Positions 10,071-18,221 of a DNA stretch of 64,000 bases are shown here, piece after piece. The position numbers and the translations under genes are program-made. The stretch is from DYRG01 sp041161065 (lineage in GTDB: Bacteria; Pseudomonadota; Gammaproteobacteria; Beggiatoales; Beggiatoaceae). Positions within the stretch are counted from its first letter, which is position 1; the number at the start of each line of letters is the position of its first letter. The notes beneath the pieces were generated by a model that saw only the letters and a program-made list of their open reading frames with translations, searched no databases and was not told where the DNA came from. Where the stretch lies: assembly GCA_041161065.1 (NCBI GenBank), contig JBEAVE010000034.1, positions 62,001 through 126,000 on the forward strand, given 5' to 3'.

Positions 10071-10648
10071 AATACCGTTCCATTTTAGCCGCTATTTTTA
10101 TAGCAAATCTAATTTCTCCCGTTTTCGCCGCGTGGGAATTGGATAATAATGATTCTCGCGTTAATTTTGTTTCAATTAAGAAAACAAATGTCGCAGAATT
10201 AGGGCGTTTTACGATGTTAGAAGGTCAGATTTCTAATAATGGAGAAACTAATCTCAAAATTTATTTGAATAGTGTTGATACAAAAATCCCAATTCGTGAT
10301 GAAAGAATGCGTGAGTTTTTATTTGAAATCAGTAAATTTGCTCAAGCCACTTTTTCTACCCAGTTGGATTTAACATTACTTAAAAATTTGCCCATTGGAG
10401 AACGTGCTATTCAAATTATTGGAGGAAAATTTGAGCTGCACGGGATTTCTAAAGAGCTTAAAGCAGATGTAATGCTGACACGTTTGAGTGCAAATAAATT
10501 GATGGTTTCTAGTTTTGCGCCCGTGCTATTAAATGCGGAGGATTTCCAATTAAACGCAGGAATTGAGAAACTTCGTGAATTAGCGGGTCTAACAAATATT
10601 AGTTCTGCTGTACCTGTAACCTTTCATTTAACCTTTAATTATCGTTGA
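10067..10648 (+). CDS. YceI-family periplasmic lipid-binding protein
   Basis: 193 aa with a clear Sec signal peptide (MKYRSILAAIFIANLISPVFA, cut after AFA-like PVFA). The mature start WELDNNDSRVNFVSIKKTNVAE is the YceI/TT1927B lipocalin-like fold that binds isoprenoid chains in relatives. YceI family proteins are periplasmic; the ligand is often a polyisoprenoid quinone or similar. It overlaps rsmJ by 4 bp and precedes the oxidoreductase gene closely. Functional role here is inferred from family only. Confidence 0.88.
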   Translation: MKYRSILAAIFIANLISPVFAAWELDNNDSRVNFVSIKKTNVAELGRFTMLEGQISNNGETNLKIYLNSVDTKIPIRDERMREFLFEISKFAQATFSTQLDLTLLKNLPIGERAIQIIGGKFELHGISKELKADVMLTRLSANKLMVSSFAPVLLNAEDFQLNAGIEKLRELAGLTNISSAVPVTFHLTFNYR

Positions 10649-10659
10649 GGAAATTACAG

Positions 10660-11664
10660 ATGAAAGCCATTATTTTAAAAGCAGCGGGAAATGTAGAAAA
10701 TTTGGTTTTAACTGACATAACAAAACCAACCATTCAACATTCAAAACAAATCTTAGTAAAATTACACGCGGCGGGTTTGAATCCGGTTGATTATAAATTG
10801 AGAACAAAGGGTGGTTTTAATCCTGAGAAACTGCCTATTATTTTAGGTTGCGATGGAGCGGGTATTATTGAGGAAATTGGCGAACAAGTTTCTCGTTTTA
10901 AGGTCGGTGATGAAGTCTATTTTTGGCATGGTGGATTGGGATTAGATGATCAAGGAAATTATGCCGAATATACGGTTATTCATGAAGAGTATGCTACTGA
11001 AAAACCTAAACAATTTTCAATGCAAGAAGCTGCCGCTTTACCTTTAGCATGGGTTACTGCATGGGAATCGTTAATTGATCGTGTGCATTTGAAAAGTGGA
11101 GAAACTATTTTAATTCACGCTGCCGCAGGCGGGGTTGGACATTTAGCAGTGCAACTGGCTAAAAATTTGGGTGCAACAGTGATTGCAACAGTGAGCAGCG
11201 GAGAGAAAACAACTTTTATCAAATCCTTAGGTGCGGATCATTGCATTGATTATCAAAAAGAGGATTTTGTAGAAACCACTTTGAAATTAACGAATGGTCA
11301 AGGTGTTGATGTGGTTTTTGATACGGTTGGTGGAGAAACTTTTTGTCGATCATTTGCTGCAACAAAAATCTATGGACGAGTGGTTACATTATTAGAGCAA
11401 CCTTGTGATGGAAATGCGATTAAAATTGCTAAACAACGTAATTTAAGTTTGGCATTTGAACTTATGCTTACCCCTGCGATTTTTGATTTACATGATGCTC
11501 GAATTAATCAGAGAAAAATGTTAGATCAAGCTAATGTGTGGATTAAAGAAAATCGTTTGAAAATTAGAATTGATCAAGCCTTTTCTTTGGAAGAAGTTGC
11601 TCAAGCACATCGAGCATTAGAAACGGGAAGAACTTTTGGAAAAATGGTGTTGAACATTGTTTGA
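10660..11664 (+). CDS. Zinc-type alcohol dehydrogenase / quinone oxidoreductase family protein
   Basis: Medium-chain dehydrogenase/reductase of about 334 aa. The N-terminal GroES-like domain includes HAAGLNPVDYKLR and GCDGAGIIEEIGE. The cofactor fold has AAAGGVGHLAVQLAKNLGA and is NADPH-type. The catalytic zinc Cys/His ligands of true alcohol dehydrogenases are not evident, so a zinc-independent quinone or enoyl reductase is more likely. A TTG at 10645 could extend the frame, but GAGG before the ATG at 10660 decides the start. The gene ends inside the TTG-initiated trmJ, indicating coupling. Confidence 0.88.
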   Translation: MKAIILKAAGNVENLVLTDITKPTIQHSKQILVKLHAAGLNPVDYKLRTKGGFNPEKLPIILGCDGAGIIEEIGEQVSRFKVGDEVYFWHGGLGLDDQGNYAEYTVIHEEYATEKPKQFSMQEAAALPLAWVTAWESLIDRVHLKSGETILIHAAAGGVGHLAVQLAKNLGATVIATVSSGEKTTFIKSLGADHCIDYQKEDFVETTLKLTNGQGVDVVFDTVGGETFCRSFAATKIYGRVVTLLEQPCDGNAIKIAKQRNLSLAFELMLTPAIFDLHDARINQRKMLDQANVWIKENRLKIRIDQAFSLEEVAQAHRALETGRTFGKMVLNIV

Positions 11665-12373
11665 AAATATTAGAATTATCTTGATAGAAACTTCGCACGC
11701 GGGCAATATTGGCGGGACGGCGCGGGCGATGTTGAATATGGGTTTGAAACGGTTGGTTTTAGTGCGACCACAAACCCTTTTTCCTTGTGCAGAAGCTACT
11801 GCGCGGGCTTCAGGTGCTGATGAGATTTTGGTCAATGCGCAGCATTTCAATTCCTTAAAAGAAGCGGTAGAAGATTGCACATTAGTCATTGGAACAACGG
11901 CGAGAGAAAGAAGCGTTAGGTGGGAGGTTTTTAATCCAGAGCAATGCGCAAAGAAAATTAGAGAAACTTCGGGAGAAATTGCAATTGTTTTTGGGAGAGA
12001 GCATTCGGGTTTAACCAATGAAGAATTGGATTTGTGTCATGCGGCGGTGAAAATTCCAACAAATCCAGACTTTTCTTCTCTTAATTTAGCAGCGGCGGTT
12101 CAAGTTATTGCTTATGAAATTTATAAAAATTCTTTAACGCCAGAAACCGTGATTTCCTCACTTCGTTTTCCCGCACCAACTAAAGAATTAGAACTATTTT
12201 ATGCTCACCTTGAACAAACCCTTGTTGAAATCGGTTTGCACAACCCTGAGAAACCTCGTCGAACGATGCGAAAATTACGCAGTTTGTTTAATCGCGCCCA
12301 ACCCGATTCTTCTGAAGTTGCTTTGTTGCGGGGGATTTTAACTGAAACCCAAAAATTCTCAAAATTGAAATGA
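11657..12373 (+). CDS. trmJ: tRNA (cytidine/uridine-2'-O-)-methyltransferase TrmJ
   Basis: Places the 2'-O-methyl group on nucleotide 32 of the tRNA anticodon loop. 238 aa SPOUT enzyme with IRIILIETSHAGNIGGTARAM, VFGREHSGLTNEEL and the knot segment IPTNPDFSSLNLAAAVQV, followed by the C-terminal helical extension typical of TrmJ. The only start that keeps the conserved NIRI beginning is a TTG at 11657, which overlaps the stop of the preceding gene by 8 bp; a rare start codon with coupled translation is therefore inferred. The 3' end overlaps the minus-strand Nudix gene by 15 bp. Confidence 0.93.
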   Translation: MFENIRIILIETSHAGNIGGTARAMLNMGLKRLVLVRPQTLFPCAEATARASGADEILVNAQHFNSLKEAVEDCTLVIGTTARERSVRWEVFNPEQCAKKIRETSGEIAIVFGREHSGLTNEELDLCHAAVKIPTNPDFSSLNLAAAVQVIAYEIYKNSLTPETVISSLRFPAPTKELELFYAHLEQTLVEIGLHNPEKPRRTMRKLRSLFNRAQPDSSEVALLRGILTETQKFSKLK

Positions 12374-13219
12374 TCCGTGCAATCCCTGAATTAAAGCATC
12401 ATAAGGGATTTTTTCTGGTGTTAGAAATCCATGTCGAATCAAAAAATCGATGATCACCAAATTACAATTGAGCTTAAATTCATCTGTATTTTCAACAAGT
12501 TCTAAAACTTTCTCTAAATCCCACAAATAAAATATTTGGGTTTCTCCATCAGTATTTTCGGGTATAAAATCTAAAGGTAATTCTAAATCATAAATAAACA
12601 ACGCATCACGGTTCAAATTACCTTGCGGACTTGTCATGCAATACGTAATCATTCCGACAGGTTTAGCTTGTTGAGCAAGTTGCTTTGAAATATTCGCTTC
12701 TTCTTCACATTCTTTAATTAAGGTTTCTAAAGGCGTAAAACCTGCGCCTAAACCACCTGCAACAATTTGATCTAATTTGTTTGGAAATAAACCACTCATT
12801 GCAGAACGCCGTCCTATCCACATTTTTATTTCATTATTATCTTTTACAAACCCATTCAAATGCACGCCGTATTTTTGGATTCCTAACAAAGAAGCCGCCG
12901 CGCGTTCAATTAAAAACTTAGGTTCTGCGTTGAAATCCCGAGAAACCCGATAAGGTTCGTTTTTCCAATGTTTAAAAATCCCCATTTGAAACCACTTTTG
13001 CATCACTTTTTCTATTTCAAAAGTACGATCTTCAAATGTTTGTGGCTTTAAAGTTAAAATGCCCTTTTCAAAGGTAAAAACTTGCTTTTCGTTCTCAAAT
13101 AAATTCAAATACTTTTTATTAATTGCGCCGAGCAATTCATTATCAACAATAAAAGAAATAAAATCCTCTTTTTGGTAATCATTACAAATCTCAACCCAAC
13201 GTAATAATTTGTTTTTCAT
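12359..13219 (-). CDS. Nudix hydrolase with DUF4743 N-terminal domain
   Basis: 286 aa. Residues 1 to about 120 match the DUF4743 region found in thiamine-pyrophosphokinase-associated Nudix proteins (QKEDFISFIVDNELLGAI). The second half is a Nudix domain with the box GAGFTPLETLIKECEEEANI. Relatives in yeast and plants act on damaged thiamine pyrophosphate derivatives; activity here is inferred from that family. An ATG at 13231 is possible, but the ATG at 13219 has GGAA eight bases upstream. It follows the fabI terminator, whose hairpin lies within its leader. Confidence 0.85.
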   Translation of the reverse strand: MKNKLLRWVEICNDYQKEDFISFIVDNELLGAINKKYLNLFENEKQVFTFEKGILTLKPQTFEDRTFEIEKVMQKWFQMGIFKHWKNEPYRVSRDFNAEPKFLIERAAASLLGIQKYGVHLNGFVKDNNEIKMWIGRRSAMSGLFPNKLDQIVAGGLGAGFTPLETLIKECEEEANISKQLAQQAKPVGMITYCMTSPQGNLNRDALFIYDLELPLDFIPENTDGETQIFYLWDLEKVLELVENTDEFKLNCNLVIIDFLIRHGFLTPEKIPYDALIQGLHGSFQF

Positions 13220-13235
13220 GACTATTTCCATCGTC

Positions 13236-13276
13236 TAAAAATAAGTTTAACGGGTATGAAAACCTATTAAACTTAT
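13236..13276 (-). terminator. Intrinsic terminator after fabI
   Basis: A 15-bp inverted repeat (arms 13241-13255 and 13262-13276) with one G-U pair and one mismatch and a 6-nt loop. On the minus strand it is followed by a short T run. It lies between the fabI stop and the downstream Nudix start, so it probably ends most fabI transcripts. Confidence 0.6.
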
Positions 13277-13286
13277 CATTAAAAAA

Positions 13287-14075
13287 TTAAGCGGGTGGGG
13301 TTTCCATGCCTAAAATGTGATAACCGCTATCAACATAAAGGATTTCGCCGGTGATGCCCGATGCCAAATCAGAACACAAAAACGCCACCGTGTTTCCAAC
13401 TTCTTCAATTGTCACGTTTTTTCGCAACGGGGCAGTTTTTGCGACCAAATCTAACATCGTGCGAAAATTCGCAATGCCCGCCGCCGCTAACGTTTTAATG
13501 GGTCCCGCCGACACACCATTCACCCGAATCCCGAGCGGTCCCAAACTGTACGCCAAATAACGCACGTTCGCTTCCAAACTCGCCTTCGCCAAACCCATCA
13601 CGTTGTAATTGGGCATCGCGCGTTCTGCACCCAAATAACTCAGCGTCAAAAGTGCGCCATTTCGCCCTTGCATCAAAGGCTTAGCCGCGCGCGCCATCGC
13701 CGTGAAACTGTACGAACTAATGTCGTGGGCAATTCGAAACGCTTCGCGCGAGGTGTTGTCGGTGAAATCGCCTTTCAACGCCTCGCCCGGCGCAAACGCC
13801 ACCGAATGAATCAAAATATCCAAACCGTCCCAATGTTTGCCCAATTCCACAAATAAATTGTCAATATCCGCATCTTGCGCGACATCACACATAAAAGTCA
13901 GGTTTGAACCAAATTCCGCTGCCATTTTATCCGCGCGATCTTTGAGTTTATCTGTTTGATAAGTAAAGGCTAATTCCGCGCCTTCCCGCGCCATCGCCTG
14001 CGCCGCGCCATACGCAATCGAACGGTTGCTCGCCAAACCCACAATCAATACTTTTTTTCCCGCTAAAAATCCCAT
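13287..14075 (-). CDS. fabI: Enoyl-[acyl-carrier-protein] reductase FabI
   Basis: Catalyses the last reduction of each fatty acid elongation cycle with NADH. 262 aa short-chain dehydrogenase relative. The N-terminus [20 protein letters not shown] is the atypical cofactor loop of FabI. The active-site Y-x6-K is in [13 protein letters not shown], and the [15 protein letters not shown] segment is the substrate loop. GGAG lies nine bases before the ATG. Hairpins lie on both sides (14119-14150 before it, 13236-13276 after it), so it is probably a single-gene unit. The FabA/FabB branch for unsaturated chains is encoded at 24,889-26,671. Confidence 0.97.
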   Translation of the reverse strand: MGFLAGKKVLIVGLASNRSIAYGAAQAMAREGAELAFTYQTDKLKDRADKMAAEFGSNLTFMCDVAQDADIDNLFVELGKHWDGLDILIHSVAFAPGEALKGDFTDNTSREAFRIAHDISSYSFTAMARAAKPLMQGRNGALLTLSYLGAERAMPNYNVMGLAKASLEANVRYLAYSLGPLGIRVNGVSAGPIKTLAAAGIANFRTMLDLVAKTAPLRKNVTIEEVGNTVAFLCSDLASGITGEILYVDSGYHILGMETPPA

Positions 14076-14118
14076 GTTTCATTCTCCAAAATATCTTATT
14101 CTACTGAAATCTCTGCAT

Positions 14119-14150
14119 AAAAAAAGGATGCTTTGTAAGCACCCTTTTTT
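14119..14150 (-). terminator. Intrinsic terminator after the porin gene
   Basis: Stem AAAAAAGG with TGCTT inside, pairing to AAGCA and CCTTTTTT with a single A-C mismatch and a 3-nt loop. The A-rich and T-rich flanks make it readable in either direction. It is 25 bp past the stop of the minus-strand porin gene. Confidence 0.8.
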
Positions 14151-14174
14151 GGATTTTCTAACTTATGGATTAAA

Positions 14175-15326
14175 TTAGAAATTTAAGCGTAAGCCACCTA
14201 AGAAAACTTCGCTGTCGTATTTGTCGTTAAGTGCTGCACCGGTGTGATCAGCTGTACGTTTGTCGTCGGTCTTGTGATAACCCGCATAAGCGAACATATT
14301 TTTGCTGAAGTGGTACATTGCACCCACAGAGTAACCCATGATGTCACCTTTGTTATCGGTAACTTTAATGCCGTTATTTTCAATATCTTTCAACTTCATC
14401 ACGCCGCCAACCCAACCGAAGAGTTCAACGTTGCCCATTCTGTAACCTAAACCACCCCAAACGAATTCAGTTGGATCAGTCACAGTGGTTGTGCCAGTGA
14501 TAGGTGTGCCCGCGACAGGGATACCAAATGCTTGAGCTGTTTTGACTTTTTCGTATTGTAACGCGAAATACAAGCCGCCTAATTGGTATTTACCTGCTAC
14601 TTTCCAGTTGGTTGCTTTGTTTAATTCTTTACCTGAAGCATCTTTATTTTTTTGTTGAGCACCCACGACGCTAAACTCAAAATCTTTGCTGCCCAGTTGC
14701 AACGCGCCTAACATACTGCCGTCCATGCGCGCGCCTGTTGCGTCAGGGGTTTGGTCGCCAATATATTGTACGGTTGCTTTGACGCTGCCCGCAGGACCCG
14801 CAGGAATGTTGAAGCCGATTTCAGCAACGTTATCCAAAAAGCTACCATGACCGAAAGCACCACTGCTCATGCCTGCGCCAGTGCCGAGTGCTTGTAAGCT
14901 GGTAGAGTCCCATTTGTCATAACCTAAGGTAGAGGTTTTGTAGATACCTTGAATGCGACCAAATTTAACGTGACCAAACGCGCCTTTGATACCGACGTAT
15001 TTTTCACGGTTAATGAAGTTAGCGTTTGTGCCATTTGACGCATTTTCAAAGGTGTCGAATTCCCAATCCATAGAAGCGAAGCCTTCGAGACCTGCACCTA
15101 ATTTTTCAGAAATGTCGAGTTTTAACTTATTGGGGCTTCCGTTGCCGGTCAAATCAGAGTCGGTGACGGTGCGGCTTTGTTGTTTACCAGCGGCATCGAC
15201 TTTGTTGAGGTCTTTAACGCTACCGACTTCAGCTTGGATTGTGCCAGACAATTTCACGTCGGCTTGTGCGGCGAAGGGGGACATCATCGCAGTGGCGATG
15301 GCTAAGGGAAGTACTTTCTTCATCAT
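14175..15326 (-). CDS. Gram-negative outer-membrane porin
   Basis: 383 aa beta-barrel porin of the Neisseria/beta-gamma type (Porin_4 or OmpC-like). It has a signal peptide (MMKKVLPLAIATAMMSPFAAQA), a mature start DVKLSGTIQAEVGSV, the loop-3-like stretch REKYVGIKGAFGHVKFGRIQG and the terminal phenylalanine (LGGLRLNF) required for barrel assembly. A strong GGAG precedes the ATG ATG start. The gene stands alone between a long 5' region and its own terminator, as expected for an abundant outer-membrane protein. It forms a diffusion channel for small solutes; selectivity is not predictable. Confidence 0.93.
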   Translation of the reverse strand: MMKKVLPLAIATAMMSPFAAQADVKLSGTIQAEVGSVKDLNKVDAAGKQQSRTVTDSDLTGNGSPNKLKLDISEKLGAGLEGFASMDWEFDTFENASNGTNANFINREKYVGIKGAFGHVKFGRIQGIYKTSTLGYDKWDSTSLQALGTGAGMSSGAFGHGSFLDNVAEIGFNIPAGPAGSVKATVQYIGDQTPDATGARMDGSMLGALQLGSKDFEFSVVGAQQKNKDASGKELNKATNWKVAGKYQLGGLYFALQYEKVKTAQAFGIPVAGTPITGTTTVTDPTEFVWGGLGYRMGNVELFGWVGGVMKLKDIENNGIKVTDNKGDIMGYSVGAMYHFSKNMFAYAGYHKTDDKRTADHTGAALNDKYDSEVFLGGLRLNF

Positions 15327-15463
15327 AAAGAATCTCCAAAAATCTAAAAAAAGGTAGAAACGATGGACTTTTCAGGGAATTAGCGGCAATTTCAATCTAC
15401 AAAGCGATGCTTAATCAACGGTGGATTATCAACATTGCCGACCTGTGTTTTAGAACATGGTTT

Positions 15464-15492
15464 AATATAGCTGAATATGAGGTAAAACACAA
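15464..15492 (-). promoter_or_regulatory. Candidate sigma-70 promoter of the porin gene
   Basis: On the minus strand a TTGTGT -35-like box is followed after 17 bp by TATATT, which would give a leader of about 130 nt before the porin ATG. The identical 9-mer AACACAACA occurs at 15486-15494 and again at 15572-15580, possible regulator sites. No experiment supports this. Confidence 0.3.
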
Positions 15493-15582
15493 CAGATTTT
15501 TCTGCAAAAAAGCCACAATCTTTATTTTGTTGTCGAAAAACAACAATTTTGCCGCGCAAATTTGTTGCAAAAACACAACAAA

Positions 15583-16065
15583 TCACTTCGACTTCGGTTG
15601 TAACGCTTGTAATTTTACAAAACCACCCACCGCCGGCAACCCCAATAACTTCGCCGCCCGATGTGATAAGCGCACTAATTTATTGTCTTCATTCCGATCA
15701 TTAATCCGCACAACGACGCTGCGTTGATTGACCGTATTTGTCACGCGCACGTAGCTCCCAAAAGGCAACGACGAATGCGCCGCCGTTAAATCAAACATAT
15801 CATAAACTTCGCCCGACGCGGTGGCGATACCGTGATCTTGCAATTTGTAGCGTGAAGCGCGACCACTTTGGAGTCGAGTGTCGACGGGAGGAGGCGCGAC
15901 AACCGGCGCGGAAGCATCGGGATCGGCAACTGGGGCAGCGGCTTGCACCGCGGAAATCCCCATCAACGGGGCGGCGACTTCCGTTTCCGATGTTTCGTCG
16001 GCGGGATCGATCGCGCACGCACTCAACGCCAATAAAGCCATCATAATCAATATCTTATTAAACAT
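15583..16065 (-). CDS. rlpA: RlpA-like septal/sidewall lytic transglycosylase lipoprotein (no SPOR domain)
   Basis: 160 aa lipoprotein with lipobox LSAC at about residues 14-17, a Pro/Ala-rich linker, then a double-psi beta-barrel. Conserved residues of the catalytic pocket are visible: Glu in ASGEVYD, His in TAAHSSLPFG, Asp in VVRINDR. RlpA of Pseudomonas cuts glycan strands lacking stem peptides. Unlike the longer RlpA proteins, this one ends right after the barrel and has no C-terminal SPOR peptidoglycan-binding domain. It is the last gene of the mre-mrd unit, 14 bp after mltB. Confidence 0.88.
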   Translation of the reverse strand: MFNKILIMMALLALSACAIDPADETSETEVAAPLMGISAVQAAAPVADPDASAPVVAPPPVDTRLQSGRASRYKLQDHGIATASGEVYDMFDLTAAHSSLPFGSYVRVTNTVNQRSVVVRINDRNEDNKLVRLSHRAAKLLGLPAVGGFVKLQALQPKSK

Positions 16066-16079
16066 AATCTTTTCTTCCC

Positions 16080-17072
16080 CTAATTAAAGCTATCGACTTG
16101 GCGGGCGTGGCGGATAGCTTCTGCCAGTTGGGTAACGCCCATTGCGTAGCGATTGCTGTGATTATAGCGGGTAATGACGTAAAAATTGTTAAAACTTGCC
16201 CACAGTGCTTTGCCCCATTCGGTATCGAAAGCGAGCACGCCTAATTTGACATTGGGAGCGGTGGTGACGCTGCATAGCAACCCGCTGGCTTGTAATTGGG
16301 GCAGAGAATAGAGGGGTTGAACGCCGAGCGCGGCGAGATCATTTTCATAACCGCGAACAGCTCGAGCGGCGACAATGATCGGTTCACCGCGAATCCAGCC
16401 GTTTTTGTGTAAATAATGGGCGACGCTGCCGATGGCATCTTCGGGATTCCACAGATCGCGCTGTCCGTCGCCATCAAAATCGACGGCTAATTCACGATAA
16501 CTGGACGGCATAAATTGTCCGATGCCCATCGCGCCGGCAAACGAGCCTTTCGGGGCGAGCGGATTTAAGTTTTCTTCGCGGGTCATTAAGAGGAATTCTT
16601 CTAATTCTTTGCGGAAATAGTCGGCGCGGGCGGGATAATAAAAAGCCAACGTGGTCAGCGCATCTAACACTCTGAAACTACCGACATTATGACCATACAC
16701 GGTTTCAATGCCGATGATCGCGGCGATCACTTCGGGGGGCACGCCGTATTTGGTTTGCGCTTTGGCGAAGGCTTTGGCGTATTTTTGGATAAATTTCATG
16801 CCGCCTTCGACCCGTTGCCAAGAAATCGCTTTTTGATCGTATTTTGTCCACAACGCTTTTTTGGAAGCGGGCGTGGCGGCTTGGTCTTTCATTAAGTTGA
16901 GAATATTGTTTTTGATTTCAACTTGGTTAAAAATGCCCACCAATTTGCGTTGATCGAAACCGTGTCGAACAGCCATGTCATAAATAAATTGGTCTAACGC
17001 GGCGGGTTCAGCTTTTACATGGCAAGAAACAAAACTGGCAATCGCCATCAGTCCAATACTTAATATTTTCAT
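16080..17072 (-). CDS. mltB: Membrane-bound lytic murein transglycosylase B
   Basis: Cleaves the MurNAc-GlcNAc bond to leave 1,6-anhydroMurNAc. 330 aa with an N-terminal signal sequence (MKILSIGLMAIASFVSCHVKA); the Cys in SCHVKA is not in a convincing lipobox. The catalytic Glu lies in AAIIGIETVYG. Other MltB blocks are NPLAPKGSFAGAMGIGQFMPSSY, an EF-like DFDGDGQRDLWN loop and the SVAHYLHKNGW segment. It is located between rodA and rlpA, the order known from pseudomonads, so it should act in sidewall synthesis. Confidence 0.95.
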   Translation of the reverse strand: MKILSIGLMAIASFVSCHVKAEPAALDQFIYDMAVRHGFDQRKLVGIFNQVEIKNNILNLMKDQAATPASKKALWTKYDQKAISWQRVEGGMKFIQKYAKAFAKAQTKYGVPPEVIAAIIGIETVYGHNVGSFRVLDALTTLAFYYPARADYFRKELEEFLLMTREENLNPLAPKGSFAGAMGIGQFMPSSYRELAVDFDGDGQRDLWNPEDAIGSVAHYLHKNGWIRGEPIIVAARAVRGYENDLAALGVQPLYSLPQLQASGLLCSVTTAPNVKLGVLAFDTEWGKALWASFNNFYVITRYNHSNRYAMGVTQLAEAIRHARQVDSFN

Positions 17073-17081
17073 AATTTAAAA

Positions 17082-18218
17082 TTATCCACTTAAAAACAAA
17101 AACTTACGATGGGCATGAAGTGCCATCACAATTCCAAAACCAGCAAACAGGGTCACAACCGCTGTTCCTCCATAACTAATCAGGGGTAAGGGTACACCAA
17201 CCACAGGTAAAGCACCAGTCACCATGCCGATATTCACGAAAACATACACGAAAAACGTAAGCCCCAACGCCCCCGCCACCATTTGTTCAAACGGGCTGTG
17301 AGAATGCACCGCCAAATACAAACAACGGCTCACCACAAATAAATACAGTATAAGCAATACCGCACTACCTAACAAACCAAATTCTTCACTAAATACCGCA
17401 AAAATGAAATCAGTTGTGCGTTCAGGCAGAAACTCCAAATGCGATTGCGTGCCATTTAACCAACCTTTCCCGTAAATCCCGCCCGATCCGATTGCAATTT
17501 TGGATTGAATAATATGATAACCTGCTTTCAAAGGTTCTGATTCTGGATTGAGAAACACCATCACTCTTTTTAATTGGTAGCCGTGCAATACATTTGAGAG
17601 AACCGCTTGAATTTTATCGGGAGGAACTGTCCATAATGCAATCAAACTTCCAAACCCGATAGTTGCAAAACTTACCAATAATTTCCAATTCAATCCCGAT
17701 AACAAAATCACAAAGAAACCAGAGGTTGCTACTAATAAAGCTGTGCCTAAATCGGGTTGTTTGGCGATGAGCAAAAAAGGCACTAATACTAACACTAATG
17801 CAACCCCTAAACGCCCATAACTTGGGGGCAACGAATGTTGTGACAAATACCAACCAATCATTAAAGGTTCGACGATTTTCATGATTTCTGAGGGTTGAAA
17901 ACGAATAAAACCTAAATTCAACCAACGTTGCGCGCCTTTTCCAATGTGTCCTGTTATATCAACAGCGATTAATAATAAAATCCCTATTCCATATAACCAA
18001 GGAGTCCAACGCAGTAATTGTACAACGCTAAATTGTGCTAAGACTATGAGAACGATAAAACCTAATCCCATGCGGGTTGCTTGACGGATAACCACGTCGA
18101 GTTCTTGTCCGCCCGCGCTGTAAAGAACGACTAATCCCAATCCACATAACAACATTAAACCCACTAATAGTGGAATGTCTAAATGTAGGCGTTGAAGAAA
18201 GTGTGGATTAATGTGCAT
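17082..18218 (-). CDS. rodA: Rod-shape-determining peptidoglycan glycosyltransferase RodA
   Basis: Polytopic SEDS-family polymerase that extends glycan strands in the elongasome with PBP2. 378 aa with about ten hydrophobic segments. Family motifs are WLNLGFIRFQPSEIMKI, the conserved KQPDLGTALL segment with the catalytic Asp, the loop SHLEFLPERTTDFIFAV and the C-terminal LPLISYGGTAVV. It lies 3 bp after mrdA, so the pair is coupled. Confidence 0.96.
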   Translation of the reverse strand: MHINPHFLQRLHLDIPLLVGLMLLCGLGLVVLYSAGGQELDVVIRQATRMGLGFIVLIVLAQFSVVQLLRWTPWLYGIGILLLIAVDITGHIGKGAQRWLNLGFIRFQPSEIMKIVEPLMIGWYLSQHSLPPSYGRLGVALVLVLVPFLLIAKQPDLGTALLVATSGFFVILLSGLNWKLLVSFATIGFGSLIALWTVPPDKIQAVLSNVLHGYQLKRVMVFLNPESEPLKAGYHIIQSKIAIGSGGIYGKGWLNGTQSHLEFLPERTTDFIFAVFSEEFGLLGSAVLLILYLFVVSRCLYLAVHSHSPFEQMVAGALGLTFFVYVFVNIGMVTGALPVVGVPLPLISYGGTAVVTLFAGFGIVMALHAHRKFLFLSG

Positions 18219-18221
18219 AAT

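Noticed and set aside
15738..16087. Open frames opposite rlpA on the plus strand
   Set aside because: They are Arg/Ser-rich or Ala/Gly-rich translations of the GC-rich complement, with no domain, while rlpA on the minus strand has a lipobox and catalytic residues.
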